In this document: positions 10,110 through 23,518 of the stretch, one piece after another | How the letters are laid out: every line of letters starts with the position of its first letter | Numbering within the stretch: the first letter of the stretch is position 1 | DNA from: Hermatobates lingyangjiaoensis | Lineage: Eukaryota; Arthropoda; Insecta; Hemiptera; Hermatobatidae | Length of the DNA: 64,000 nucleotides | Reading direction: 5' to 3' | Assembly (NCBI GenBank): GCA_026182355.1 | Contig: JAPFBL010000007.1 | Span: forward strand, 1,240,001 to 1,304,000 | Translations under genes and position numbers: made by a program | Notes under the pieces: generated by a model | What the model was told of the DNA's origin: nothing | Seen by the model: only the letters and a program-made list of their open reading frames with translations | Database searches by the model: none

Positions 10110-11980
10110 CCAACCAAATTTTCTCAAATAATCAAAATATATATCATTAATTGATTTGTTTTAATTTAGCACTAAGTTTTGTCAGTTATAGTACAATTGG
10201 CATGCTTATTTAAAACAATTGGTGAACACTTACACGTGTATTTTACTTTTGAATCACAGTGATTAAAACAATGAAAAGCAAGAAATAGCATCAACCTTAA
10301 TTTAAATCTTTTGACTTAGAGAAAAATTTTGCGAGTTATAAAATCAGTTAAGTAACCTTAGCTAAAAATATTTGTAGCCACATTGAAATATTATTACCCC
10401 AATCACTCATCAAATAGAATGAAAGGGATAAGAAATGTTATCTGATTCGATACCAGTTTGGGATGTTAGGGTTTATGCTGGTTATACTGTCAGTTTCATT
10501 TCGTTCTAATTTTAAAGAGATATAAAATGATAATAAATGGTAGTCATCTGCTGAATTATTTGAATATAGCTATCTCCATTTACAAGGAAGTAGTTATAGA
10601 GGTTACAGCTCTAGAAAAAACTGGGAAATATCGATGACTAATAGCATTGAGAGTAGAAGAGTCAATTGAATATTATATTAACCAAGTTAGTTACAGTGTG
10701 ATTAGTAACAATAGATGCAACACCATGTGTTATTGTGTACGGCACGATTTACATCCACAACTATATTCTCAATTTGTTTCTCACAGTTTATAACATCATA
10801 GGCAAATTGTTAACTTAGTAATAGAGGATCTATATTAAAACATTTCATTTAGATTAATAAAACTTTAGATTTTCTGTAAATAGTTAACTATCTATAATAT
10901 GGAATATAGAAAACTATTCTATATGAGTTTAATATTTATGTATTTGGTTATCATTAATACCTTTAGATATAAAACAATTGAATTGATTTTTGATTATTGA
11001 TTGCTATCACAATTTTGAAAATAAATGTATTCCTTATAAATTACTTCAATTTTACTCTGAGATTTTATTAAGATTAAGGTAAACAAAGCTGGTAAGTAAA
11101 TACGGATGACACTTAGTACTTGTACTTGGAATGCTTACTGCAATCTTATCATTAAGTATGGTACTCTAGTAAGCAAATACTGTGTACATAGTAAACTTTC
11201 TAGAAGGAAGGGAAAATACTCTGTTTGATATAAAACCGCACGTACATTATTCTTCGAAATTTCACCAAGGTCTGTCACATGTGCAGTCTGATGAGTCTGA
11301 TAATAGAATTGTGTATAAAAGACCATCCACACAAACAGACATTGCAGTATGCCTCGGGTTATATAAGTTAAATGTAAAAACAAATAGCACATATAGCCAG
11401 TAAACACTAGTAAATAATGCTGTGAGGACTTTCACGTGGTATTATCAAAGTGATATAGTATTGTTTCCTTTCCCCCTTATAGTGTTTTCCTCATATATAT
11501 ATAAATAAAACTGTATAGTCCTCGAGTACGACGAATTAAATTACAGACTAAATTAGTTTACTCTTTAGATGAGAGAATCTTGTGGAAGAACTCACTTCAA
11601 TCACATACGTCATCTCGAGGGTTGACGTATTGACTAGATGGCCTACAGTTGAAAGTCGAAATATTGGTGTCAGTTACTTCTCTAAGTGATTTACTCTGTA
11701 ATTTAATGTGTAACTAAAACTTCAAAGTGAACACAGAAAGGCTTTCAAATACACCCTATTCTCATTAATATTCCGGTATTACGTTATTTTCAGGAGGAAT
11801 GAAGAATTCGTTTTGACGAACTTGTTAAGAGTTGTGGATGTTTGCCTCCTTTCTGTGTTTCTGACTTTAAAATTTTAGTTATTTGGCCATTTATTTTCCT
11901 AAGGATGTATATGTCTACGAAATTCTAAACTAGACTAGACAGATACGAACTTTTTAATCTCCTCTGTTTGATGTTGTTAG
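10110..11980. other. AT-rich non-coding stretch
   Basis: No gene recognised. Overlapping short frames on both strands at 11135-11407 have no domain signature. GAAATATTGG near 11660 resembles the 3' part of the hammerhead cores found elsewhere, but no 5' core is present. Confidence 0.4.
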
Positions 11981-11985
11981 TTACT

Positions 11986-12015
11986 CTGACGAGGACCACT
12001 GTGGTTATAAAACCT
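11986..12015 (+). ncRNA. Degenerate hammerhead-like relic
   Basis: CTGACGA at 11986-11992 fits the CUGANGA core and is followed by a perfect hairpin (ACCAC facing GTGGT), but the GAAA element reads TAAAA. The pattern resembles the hammerhead family at 23.9, 26.7 and 38.0 kb. Predicted inactive. Confidence 0.3.
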
Positions 12016-12204
12016 TGGTTCAATTTTAGAACCGCATTCTGCACTTTATGACGTAATATTATTTTTTACTTTACCATAAGTAAGAATTAATAGGGAAGGT
12101 ATAATTATAAATAAAGAAAAGTACAATAAAAATAAGAATAAAAGAGTTAAGAGGTCAATAGTGTAAATAGATTAATAGGTAATACATAGATTAATAAAGA
12201 TTAA

Positions 12205-12285
12205 ATTAATAATAATAATAATGTTAATAATAATTAATAATAATAATAATGTTAATAATAATTAATAATAATAATAATTAAGAAG
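12205..12285. repeat. TAA-rich microsatellite
   Basis: Interrupted TAA/TTA trinucleotide runs, including an imperfect duplication of a roughly 30-bp block. Confidence 0.8.
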
Positions 12286-12569
12286 TTTCTTACTTTCATT
12301 CAACTCTCTTATTTTAATACATTTTCTTGTCCTTTAATAATCTTTTATCCTTCATTTACTTTAATATTCTTAATCTATTTATTCTCTATTAGTCCAGTTA
12401 TACCGTTGACCTTTCAACTCTTTTATTCTAACCGCTTGTTTCTTGTTCATTATTGACCTTTGACCTTCTCTTTATATTAACCTGTACTATCCTTTTAATC
12501 TATTTATAGCAATGACTAAGCATGAGTCATCGATTTTAATTTAACATGTCACTTGGCCAACTCCTTTTC

Positions 12570-13440
12570 CAGTTGAACCCTGTTAGCAGGAGGTTAGTTC
12601 GTAGGATCGAATCTCTCAGTCTTAAGATCGTGAATGCCGAGACTGCGGTTAATTTTAATTATATATATATGTACATACATATGTATATTTGTATATAAAC
12701 ATATATAACTTCTTGGTGTGTCGTATATTGCTTAGTACCCATGCGATTTTGGAGTAGGAGTTGACACATGCTGGGTAAGCGGTGGTTGGATTCGGTATTC
12801 AGTAGTTGGATGGGATGCTACTTTCACCGGAGAAAGCTCTGTGCTCCACCTCGCTAAATTAATTTCTGTGATTTATACAGCCGGTTGGCTTGGGTAGCCT
12901 TATGCAAATCTCGGTATCATTTCTCGTTTGATGTATATGTTAAGTTATATCATTTGCTCTCCTGCTTCTAAACTTGATTTCTATTAAGTGAAGTTTATCT
13001 TTAGATCTATGAAGTAGCAGACATTTGTTATAGTACTTCTATATGGGATAACATAAAAGTACATGAACGTATTTAGGAGAAGAAAAAGGTGTAAAGAACC
13101 CTGTGGCTTATCCTTATAAACTAAGTTGCTTCGAAGACTAATTATTAACTAAAATAAGTGGCCTGACTCCAGTTCAGTTTCCATTTCGAGAATTGCCGTC
13201 TCGTTGAATTCGGTCGACGCTCCAGGAGGGGTAAGTCCATGACTCCGAGATTGAATGCTTAACGGAAAGTGAGTACTAGTTTTAGCCCTCTCTGGAACTG
13301 ATCCTTAGATGCAAGGTGTGGGCTGCAGCGCTACAGCTCAGCGCTTGTTGCTATCCAGGCACTAGAGAGAAACTGTTTCTGACAAATCTACAGAAGGATC
13401 GCCTTCACTGATGATTCATATTAGCGTTTTCCCAACTTTG
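12570..13440. other. Moderately GC-richer region, possibly SINE-derived
   Basis: GGATCGAATCTC near 12604 resembles a polymerase III B box and is followed by an alternating AT/GTAC microsatellite tail. The GC-richer stretch at 13160-13400 has no recognisable coding signal. I see no gene. Confidence 0.25.
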
Positions 13441-13851
13441 GGTTTTGAACCAGGAGGTCCCAAAGACCACATTCTGAATAACCATAAATATAACTAACAC
13501 GTGAAATGTTCACGAATAACATAGAGGTTTTCTACCATGAAAAGGATAAAAACAGGTTACTCTATATGGAAGCTTTAAACATTTTGGGAAAAAACCTAAC
13601 ATGAACAATAAGACAGTAAGCTTCTCTAAGGTGTTAAAACTACACTTGAGGCTAGAACAACATAGCCAGCTAGAGGAGTGCAGAACCCGGGGACACTAGG
13701 GAACCTAATGCAACCTCCTTATTGTAAAGTTTATGAATAGTTTTATCATATCTCTTATTATCTTTCAACCTTTATATACTATGTTAGGTATGACTTTTAT
13801 ATTTTTTCTGTGTTATGTAGTTTCATTTTTAATAATGCTATATTTGTTTAC

Positions 13852-13887
13852 GCTCTGAGGATGGTCAAAGAAGATCGAAATGTTGGT
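13852..13887 (+). ncRNA. Candidate hammerhead ribozyme core
   Basis: CTGAGGA (13855-13861) fits CUGANGA. It is followed by a GGTC/GATC helix II, then GAAAT and GUU (13882-13884), then GGT. Helix I pairing with the preceding GCT needs G-U pairs, so this copy is weaker than those at 14.3 and 38.5 kb. Confidence 0.35.
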
Positions 13888-14155
13888 TATATTTTTATTA
13901 TAAGGTATCAATCGATTAAATGGATTTAGCAAGTAAATCTGGAGGAGAATTATTACACTTATTACCTGATGAGTGGAAGTACGAGATTAGAAAGTTTGAG
14001 AAGCTATTTCTGAAAATCATGAGAAGAAAAATTGACAAAAAAATTAATTGTATATATATATAATACGTTACTGTTTTCTTGACCACAAATTACTAACAAG
14101 CACTTTTTCTTCTTCTTGGAATTTTGTCAGGGTTAATATACGGAATCACCTTTTT

Positions 14156-14193
14156 GCCAACGTTTCGTCTATATTTTAAGACATCCTCATGGC
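14156..14193 (-). ncRNA. Hammerhead ribozyme core, family A, mutated
   Basis: On the minus strand the order is helix I GCC, ATGAGGA, helix II (GTCT facing AGAC), GAAAC, GUU, then GGC. The first core base is A instead of C, so cleavage activity is unlikely. Confidence 0.5.
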
Positions 14194-14328
14194 TATAAAC
14201 TAACAAAAAAAAAACAAAAAACAGTGAACATTTGTCATTTGTACTTTAAAATCATCATAGCAAATTCAAAAAACTTACTCAAGACTAGCTTCTGTTACCG
14301 TACTAACATATTTTTTTGTTAGTTTATA

Positions 14329-14366
14329 GCCCTGATGATGTCTTAAAATATAGACGAAACGTTGGC
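14329..14366 (+). ncRNA. Minimal hammerhead ribozyme, family A, core intact
   Basis: The order is GCC (14329-14331), CTGATGA (14332-14338), TGTCTTAAAATATAGAC forming helix II, GAAAC (14356-14360), GUU (14361-14363), then GGC (14364-14366). GCC and GGC pair as helix I. AC and GU pair as a two-base-pair helix III, so cleavage is predicted after 14363. Short helix III hammerheads of this kind are known from Penelope-like retroelements. Activity has not been shown. Confidence 0.65.
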
Positions 14367-14430
14367 AAAAAGGTGATTCCGTATATTAACCCTGACCAAA
14401 TTCTAAGAAGAAGAAAAAGTGTTTATATAT

Positions 14431-15840
14431 ATATAATGTATATTAAATTAGATCTGAATTGATTAAACGAAATAAAGAGAAATCAAAGAAAGTTCTTCGG
14501 AAAATAATAGCACCTATACATCAACAGCACTACATGATACATCTAAACTACGCTAAGTAAACTGCAGTCAGTTATAGTTAGGCAAATCAGTATTTGTGGC
14601 GTCGTATACCAGTTTTTTATTTTTGTATTTGCGAAATCTGTAATAGTTCTATTTATGATGCTTCTTTATGTTTAGAAACCAGTATTGTGAGATTATTTAG
14701 GCCTGATTGCCTGAGATAGTTCCTTTGAAGTTTTTAGTATTTGTTGATTTAGACTTTTCAACACTCGCCTCTGCTATTTGGTAGAGTAAAAAAATAAACA
14801 TAAACATGAAATCAACTTCTGAAAAGCGCTTTACAATAATCACGCTTTCGTGTTTAGTAAATCTGGGAATTGTCTTTTCATTGTGTTTTAAATAAATTTG
14901 CATTTCAATACTGAAGTCACTCGAATGAACCTAGGCATTCAAATTGTTGTGAAAAAAATCTGGATGAATACATATAATTCAAAGAAACATGAAAGAAACA
15001 AACCAGAAATCTATCAATTTTCTATCTTGACAGTTTCCAAAAAAAATATATATATATAACTCAATAACGAAAAGAGAAAAAAATAAGCAAAAGAATTGTC
15101 CCTTTCGTCGTATAGATACACAGACATACACAGTAGGAGGCATTATGTTGGCACATACAAGAACACCTAACTTTATATGTCCCAACCTGTGTAAAGTGCT
15201 TTGAACTGCTCTTACTCGACTATTGTTGATTGGGTTCACCTGTTCATGTTTGCTGGCGCCTTATGATGGATGGTTATTCTTTAAAGCCTTCCATTAATCA
15301 TCACTATGTTCAAGTCAACTCAGCCTGGCCTAACAGTTTTGTTTCCAAACCCTTTTCCGCATTCTGCTTTCCTATTCTACTGTTTTACTGGACACATATA
15401 TTTGATTCTCTTTCACAGTGTTTCGTTCACTTCTTAATCTGAACTAAAGCACAGAGAATGCTTGACCCTCAATGTAAGGCTTAGAAATAAACTCTACAGA
15501 AATAACATCAGTGATTTATTACTAGCTGTCTTCCTTACACTTACGTTACGCTTTATGTTTGTGTTTACTCTGTTGTAAACAAAACCCTTAACTCACTATT
15601 TACAAGAAGAATGCTTCACGATTCTTTGTAATTTCCACTTCTGTGTGGTTAAGTAATAGGCAGAGTAAATCACTTTACTCTATCGATTATGAAAACGAGT
15701 AAAATTGCGTAACAAATTGTATGAAAAAAAGTTTTAACATATCTACGTTTCTAGTATAATCTTATTCGCCTTAGCGTTTTGCGAATGTATACTTCACATA
15801 GTGAAGGGAATAAGACCTATATTTCTTGTGGCCGTTTGTT
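14431..15840. other. AT-rich non-coding stretch
   Basis: No gene or structured RNA recognised. Short frames on both strands look like chance. Confidence 0.4.
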
Positions 15841-15849
15841 CACTTGGCT

Positions 15850-16450
15850 TGTTTCTAAGTTAATGATGTCTTCGACGTAGATTGTAGATATCTGGCACCT
15901 TTTTTTTCTATTTCACGAGAGAATAGTTCTCTCATGCGACTTTCTCAGTTTTGAGATTAATAGATATTTGAGAGTGATGATAGGTCGAGGAAGTCGCCAA
16001 CCTAAGCAATACTCGAAGTAATAGTTCCCTCAAATGAAAGCAATCTTTCCATTTTAGAGTTTTTTCAACTCCAGGTTGATAATAAGTCGGGGTGGTTGGT
16101 TGCCCACATAGATTGAAGATATTTATCGCAGTTTCTTCTCTATGGTAAGAGAATAGTTTTTTGGAGGCCACTATGTGATTTTTGTGGTTATTTCTCAACC
16201 CAAGGTTGATGACAAGTCGCGAGGTAATTGACCTAGATTCGGAAATGTGCCACAGTTTCTTCTGTACTCATATACAGTTATTGTAATTTTTAAGCTGTCG
16301 CCAACTCTAGGTTGGTAGTTAGTCGAGGAGGTCGTTGACCTGGATTGAGGATATGTGTCGCAGTTTTTTCGTTGTATTGAATGGGAGTGTATAACCGCGT
16401 GTTGCCTTCAGTTCGACTGATTACGCAATATCTGCCTGAGTTAACCTTCA
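15850..16450. repeat. Diverged tandem repeat, unit about 110-120 bp
   Basis: Blocks such as CGCAGTTTCTTCT, GAGAATAGTT, CTCNAGGTTGATNA and AGTCGNGGNGGT recur in the same order with roughly 110-120 bp spacing (for example near 16133, 16253 and 16361). About four to five decayed copies are visible. No coding potential is seen. Confidence 0.55.
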
Positions 16451-16479
16451 AGGTTACATCTCCGTATCTTATATGCAAA

Positions 16480-18440
16480 ATTTTTCAGAAGCTTATTGAT
16501 TGATAAGTACACATGATCACGATTACCGTCTGGACAAATTGAAATTTATTTTTATATTCTTCCCGTTTCTATTAACGCCATTGAGATGTTTATATTATCC
16601 TAATTTTTTTTTGTTTATTTACAATACGGTATTGTTGTGGTTTTTTGAAGTGCTAAGAAATGTCATTTAAACATAATTATTGGGATATAGGAGAAATTGG
16701 TTGGTCGGTTACCCGTCAGTGTGACATGGTTCCTGTTGTTTTATTATATTATATTGTAGTCGTGCAGACAGTCACTATATGGTATATGCTCATCCTTCAG
16801 GGTTGTGCAGCAAGTCTCCACATATAGACATTTATTAACAAAACAACTCGTTTTGGGCTGGCCAAGAAGAGACAAGGTTAGTTGAGGTTGAGATTTCTTG
16901 TCGTCTACTTGAAATTTTGTAAATTTACCTATCTATGGTAATAAAAAAAGTTCTTTTCTATTTATACCATTTTATTTTTGCTTGTCCGACTCGTAATAGC
17001 CCCTTTTGAAAGTTCATCTGGCCTGCTGATGCGCGGTATGTGATAGCCTTCATAAGTTTCGATGCATAACACCTCAAATTATAGTGATTGTTAATGTTTC
17101 AATCGTTTCTAAGTTTTCTTTTTCTTACAGTTAATCATAGGTAGAACCAGTTTAACGAGGCTAGTTTGATATTTGGTTAGTTTGAGATAAAAGTTAATTT
17201 TTTAATGTCTTTAGTATTGCTTTGGTAACTTTTACATAATAAATTATTTATTATGCATGATAGCTTGGACTATTGACTTCTGTGATCTCAGGTCAATGTA
17301 CATTCAGATGACAACAAAGGCAATAACATATCGTCTTCAGTAGTTACTAGATTACCCGTGACCCGTTGGTCATCCAACACCTTCCTTTTTAAAGTAATCA
17401 TGTTCACATAAATACAGATAAACTCTAAATATTTTTTAAGACAGTTATTTTTAAGCATATTTTTAAGACAGTTCTCTTTATTTACATTTTTTGTACAACT
17501 TTTCAAAAAAAAACTTTAATGTTTTCTTTCTGTTTAACCTACTGAGATTTAACATCTAATTGGCCATGTTGAAATGCCGTTTTACATGAATGAACTTAAA
17601 TTTTCTGTAGAGTCTCTCCTTGAGACTAATGAATAGTCATGACAAATTATAACTGAATTGAAAATTGAATCCTTGGAAAAGGGAAGGTGTCCTCTTGAGA
17701 TAAAACAATTTTCAATTTTGAATTAAAACTATTTCCCCCTTAACCCCGTCACGCCATAATTTTACAAACAAGCACATTATCATAAAGCTCCTCAGTTATT
17801 AGTCTTATTTCATTACATAAGCGCGTTGGATCAATGTTTCTCATACATACACATGACAGGAGCTTCCTTTTTGAGTTCTAGATTATGATGGGGCAATCCA
17901 GACAACTCTAGGGAGTCTAGAAGTTCTAGCATAAAATGTGTGGGTTCTGTTCCTACATAAACCGAGTTAAATGACAGATATTGTTTAATTTCTCCTGGAA
18001 ATTATTCAATGAACCAACGATTAATTTCACGTGTATCTCGTTAAATGGCACATAGAATTTTCTGTGAAAAATATTTGTGGGTTGGCGAATGAACAGTAAA
18101 TGTATTCAATAAACGGGTCAACATTATGTGCACGGATAAAAATGTCTTCCGTTTAACACGTTTTTATTGAAATATATATACCAAAAAAGAAAATATAAGC
18201 ATTATGACACAATTGAATGCTGTTAATATAATACTTATATGATTTTGATAATTTCTAAAACTTCTATATATATACATATCATTTGCTGATATATCAAATA
18301 ATTATTTCATGCTTTCATGGATTATTAATTAAATTTCCTCTTTCTAAATTGATTATAATTAAACCATTATAATTTAGGTTGAAAAACTATTATTTAATCT
18401 TTCGATGTCATTTATATCAGGTTTTGAAGCTTATTGTACA
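16480..18440. other. AT-rich non-coding stretch upstream of the kelch gene
   Basis: No gene recognised. A T-arm-like hairpin near 17940-17965 (TGTGG, GTTC, then CCTACA) could be a tRNA relic but is too weak to call. Confidence 0.35.
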
Positions 18441-18443
18441 AAA

Positions 18444-18513
18444 GTGTCTTTGGCGCAGAAGGTAGCGCGCTGGACCTCCAATACCAAGGTCGTGGGTTCG
18501 ATCTCCACAAAAT
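18444..18513 (+). tRNA. tRNA-like relic (Met/Trp-like), probably a pseudogene or SINE head
   Basis: TTGGCGCAGAAGGTAGCGC is a good A box/D arm with GCGC pairing. GGGTTCGATC is a good B box, and the T arm pairs (GTGGG facing TCCAC). The body resembles elongator tRNA-Met, but the loop sequence would place CCA as the anticodon, the anticodon stem is only partly paired and the 7-bp acceptor stem does not form. I therefore judge it non-functional as a tRNA. It lies about 330 bp upstream of the first coding exon. Confidence 0.4.
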
Positions 18514-18843
18514 TTCTAATATTTTATTCAGTTTAGAGCATGTGCACATATTTAAGCTAGAAATCAGAGTTTTATAAGTATATAGAAATGTATGTGCAGA
18601 TTTTAGCTGTATAATTTATATATTCCAACGAAAAAATCCTGGATGGCCGAGTTCGAGAAAATTGTATTCGGTAGAGATTGCTGTGTTCTCTTATCTCCTG
18701 CCTTATGTCTTTCTGATGCTCTCGTGTTTGCATATTTGTATGCTTCCGCAAACAGAGTTATGGTTAAGTGAAAGTGTGATGGTTCTCGCTATTGTGAGAT
18801 GATGGGGTCTGATGGAAGGCGTGGTGTGGTTGCAGGTAGCGCC

Positions 18844-18990
18844 ATGTCGCTGAAGGCAGAGCGGGACGAGGGGGAGGCCGTCTCAGACCCTGGCCCTGGC
18901 TTCACCATAGACCACTCGGCCACCCCCACCCTCCTCCAAGCCCTCGACACCATGCGGCGCAACAAGACCTTCTGCGACGTCGTCCTCCAT
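18844..18990 (+). CDS. IVNS1ABP: Kelch gene exon 1 (N-terminus, start of BTB)
   Basis: Codes for residues 1-49, ending in the BTB opening RRNKTFCDVVLH. The donor is CAT|GTCAGT at phase 0. Reading on into the intron loses the BTB sequence and meets a stop at 19216-19218. The same frame is open upstream to an ATG at 18799, which would add 15 residues. TTGCAG|GTAGCG just before 18844 could be an acceptor for an upstream 5' UTR exon. Confidence 0.85.
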
Positions 18991-21900
18991 GTCAGTACCT
19001 CCATACTAATAAAATATGTCAAGCAGAGGAAGGCACGATTTGGCTTAGAGAACCATTCCAGTCGAATATTTGTAAATGTTGTGTCTTTCGTACCACAGAC
19101 ACTATTGTGGAAACGATTAAGGTTGACAGTTACGCAAACACAACTTTATGTCTTCATGGGGATTGAAACATTTACGCGTAAAACAGGCCACAGCACCATT
19201 ATAAAGAACTTATTTTGACCGTCAAATTCATTAGCATAAAGAAACTAAAGATGAAGATCGGGATAGGTATAAATTAAAATTAATTTATATATATTTAAGA
19301 AATACGTGTACTTAAAGAAAATCAAATTCTATTGTTTAAAATGATCTCCAATTAGACAGATCTCTTAGAAGGCGGTTATCCACTATGAAGAGTTAACATT
19401 AAATGGCTTTGATTTTACTGTAAATATTAACTACGCTCGAACTGGGCTGAGTTATGAAAACAACGTACACATAAACATTGTGTATTTATGTAATAGCTCT
19501 TTTAAATGCGTTTAGTGGAACCTAAACAATGCTTTCACTAAATATGTGAATATTTTAAGTAAAAAAAAATCAGATTTTGGTGAATACCTGAATGAAAAGT
19601 ATTTAGGAAAATTGACAAAGTAATCATCAATCAATTGAATACCGTAACACGTGGTGTTACAATCTAGTTATCAATTCATCAATTGGATTGATGAATGTAA
19701 CACGTGGTCTTGCAAGGCTTCCTAATGGCTTCGTAGTCTGGTTGATTGATATGGGAGAGGTTATAGACAGTGATTTTAGGTTACCATTAAGTTAGAATAC
19801 GTGTGTTATCTAATCGGGATTTGGTCAAATTTTCTAGGTTCCAAAATCAAACTCTCATTGCCAACGTTTCGGTTTTATTTTAAAACTTTTTTCATAGGAA
19901 GAAGTAATAATTTGTTGACTAAGAGAATGAAATTTACATTATTTAAAGGAACAACAATCTTAACCGGACAAAACCTTGGTCTAGACAGTCTAGACTAGAC
20001 TGGAACAGACAGTCCATGGAAGGTTTTGGTCCGGTTAAGTTCCTTTAAATAATGTAAATTTCATTTTCTTAGTCAACAAATTCTTACTTATTCCTATGAA
20101 AATGGTTTTAAAATAAAACCGAAACGTTGGTAATGAGAGTTTGATTTTTGAACCTAGAAAATTTGACCAAATCCCCATTAGGTAACACACCTATTCTATC
20201 AAATGATCGATATATTATTGAATCTGTTATTAAAGTTAGAGTTAACGTTACTATTCAGGTTAGCGTTCACCAGGCATTCATATTGTGAGAAGGCTGGTTT
20301 GATGTCAGGTTAAGCTTCATGCAGGGTTGAGATTTCTATTCTAACTTGTCCAAAGGGAAATTGTCATATCCTCTTTACATCTCAATCTGTATTAGATTGA
20401 TGACACCGTACACTGTATTGTGGGAATTGAAGACACTGTATTATGAGGGAAGAAAGGTGTAAACAAATAGAGGAATATTGAGACCAAAGTATTATAAAAA
20501 CGAATGATTTTACTGAAAATCTAGAAACACATGACGGATTACAAATTTTATTTTTAATAACTTTGATTCGCCTAATGTTTTCCTTGGACGTTATCTAAGG
20601 TGTCAAAATCTCATCAAACTGTAAAGGCTAAAATTAGAGTATTTCTATTTGTTTAATTTTCACATACAGGTATTCTTACCGAAGAAGTTATATATCTGTT
20701 ATTGTTTGTTATGCATTGATGTTTCATTTGTGTAATTAAGAACCGCCAATCCCAACAGGTGATGTCCACGCCCTCGCGTCTGGGCTTTCACCTTTAGTAC
20801 TGATCTGGGGACATCAAGTTTGGCTCATTTTTATTTGGCTACTATTTTCCTTATTGCTGAACCACATTTCTAGATGATGGCACATAAATATTAAAAATTA
20901 ATCTTTTCTAAATTGATTCGTCTCAGGATAGATTCCTGAAAAGGTTTTGATCTATCTATTAGTATTAATTGTTTCGTTTTTATTTCATACTTTCATTTTA
21001 ACAAATTTTATTCACTTAGATATTTTACAGTATAGGAAGTACAAAAAACTTTAATAATTATTACGGCTATTATTATTGTTATTAATTTTATTATATTCTT
21101 ATTCAAAGCCTGAGGGAATCCATGGTGAGCTGTTAATGTCAATATAAATAGAGATGTTTGCATTATAACTTATTAAATTCATTAATTATATACAATTACT
21201 AGAAATGTGCATAATTGCGTATTTCTTTTTGCTAAAAATATAATGTTTTATTTTTATACATTTACCTATCAATCTATAGATTTCTTAAAGAACCTTGGTT
21301 AAAACTGTGTCCTGTGAAGAGTCTGAAACATGTTTTATCTTGCACAACACAGTTGTGTCATTTGGCGGTCACTATGTGGGTAGAAGTTAACTAAAGCTAT
21401 AAATTATTTAAAGGTTTAATAGAAGAAATCTGAGATGTTCTAATGAGTTAGTGTGATATGCATCTAGGAAAAAGTTTTAAGTACAAAGAGGCGACTCCAA
21501 TGAGATATGAAGTTTATGATTCCAGGGTGATGGATAGCTATTTATACAAAGTGCAGTTGCCAGTCTATATGTTACTCTCTTTAGCAAATATTTATGTCAG
21601 ATATTTAGTGCTTAGACTGTTTATGAACTCCATTGTTTTTAAGTAACATTGAAGTTGGAGAAAGATAATTTTTCTTTCGTCTTTATGGCAAAACGGTGGT
21701 GATTCTATGAACTTAACATTTTATATTGGGTATTGTCTTACTATAAATATGTCATGGCCTTGCAATGGTAAGATTAACTATTAAGTTTTATCGGTAGTAA
21801 CATGTAAAGTTTTTATTAGATAAGGACCTTCATAAGAAACAACATACCCATCTATTGTTAAGGGCGATATTGTTAACAATATCAGCTCCAAATATTTTTA

Positions 21901-22006
21901 CTGACAAAATAGGAAAATCTTTTAGTCTTATAGGAATTACTCTGGGCTGATTCTTGGATATATAAAGAGCTTTTGGTAACACGAATTTGATTCCTATGTT
22001 TCATTA

Positions 22007-22047
<41 letters not shown>

Positions 22048-22216
22048 TATGTTTTGTTATTGAGGGCTAGGTCAAATAAAAGAAAATAAACTCCTTCCTA
22101 GGCCGACGTTTCGACATATATTTATGTCATATATATATATATAGGTGTGTTTCTCTATCTAACCGATTAGAGAACACACCTATTCTATCAAATGGTCGAT
22201 ATATTATTGAATCTGT

Positions 22217-22258
<42 letters not shown>

Positions 22259-22490
22259 ATATTATATATATATATATATACATTAACACATAGAAAAGAA
22301 CTAGAATCATTAAAAGTTTATTGCTTCCGGTACATATCCTTTTTCAAATCAAATCCCCGAGTCTAACTCCCATATCACCCTTAGAGCTTCTGAAGAGGCA
22401 TTTATATGCCTTCTTGGGCCTAGCTCTCCTTCTGGTCTAAACCACTAGTTTATTTTTTTTTAAACATTAGTTTTTTATTTCTTTACAATT

Positions 22491-22541
<51 letters not shown>

Positions 22542-22719
22542 CCGATTAAAATAAGCAGTGACACATAAACAGAAACACAACAAAGACTCACTTTTCAATA
22601 TTTCGACCGCCATTACGGTCGAAATATTGAAAAGTGAGTCTTTGTTGTGTTTCTGTTTATGTGTCACTGTTTATTTTAATCGTTATTTGTCCTGCCGGAC
22701 CGTTTTTCGTTTATCATGG

Positions 22720-22776
<57 letters not shown>

Positions 22777-23518
22777 GTATATATATTATATATATATATA
22801 AAACAAAACTTGAAATAGTCCAACAGGACTACTAGTTAACACATGAAAGAGAAAAAACAAATAAAGACACACACAAAAGACTCACAACGATATTTCGACA
22901 GTCGTCGTCATCGGGTAGAAGTAGTCCCTTTGAGTATCTGAAGCTAACTGAGTGGTAGGCCGAATGCAAACGAACACGCACGCACTCTGCCGGCCGCCCT
23001 AGGTAAGCTACTAACTACAGAGAGAAAAATAACTAAAAAGGACAAATAAAAGCAAATAAAAATAACAGAAGGAGAAGAATAGTAAATGAAGCAATAAACA
23101 AATTAAAAAAATAATAAAATAAAAAAATAATAAAATAAAAAAATAAAAAAATAAAAAAAAAAAAAAATTAAATTAACGGTACAAGTTCCTGGCCTCAACT
23201 TGTACCGTTAATTTAATTTTTTTTTTTATTATTTTTTTATTTTATTATTTTTTTAATTTGTTTATTGCTTCATTTACTATTCTTCTCCTTCTGTTATTTT
23301 TATTTGCTTTTATTTGTCCTTTTTAGTTATTTTTCTCTCTGTAGTTAGTAGCTTACTAGGGCGCCGGCAGAGTGCGTGCGTGTTCGTTTGCATTCGGCCT
23401 ACCACTCAGTTAGCTTCAGCTACTCAAAGGGACTACTTCTACCCGATGACGACGACTGTCGAAATATCGTTGTGAGTCTTTTGTGTGTGTCTTTATTTGT
23501 TTTTTCTCTTTCATGTGT

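Larger units (their letters stand above)
14097..14423. repeat. Foldback repeat, family A (copy 1)
   Basis: Arms of about 115 bp at 14097-14212 and 14310-14423 are inverted copies around a roughly 100-bp centre. Each arm carries a hammerhead core pointing outward. Close relatives are at 38506-38896, with a more diverged one at 19803-20193. Confidence 0.75.

Noticed and set aside
18444..18513. Functional tRNA gene
   Set aside because: The acceptor stem does not pair and the anticodon stem is poor, so it is kept only as a relic.
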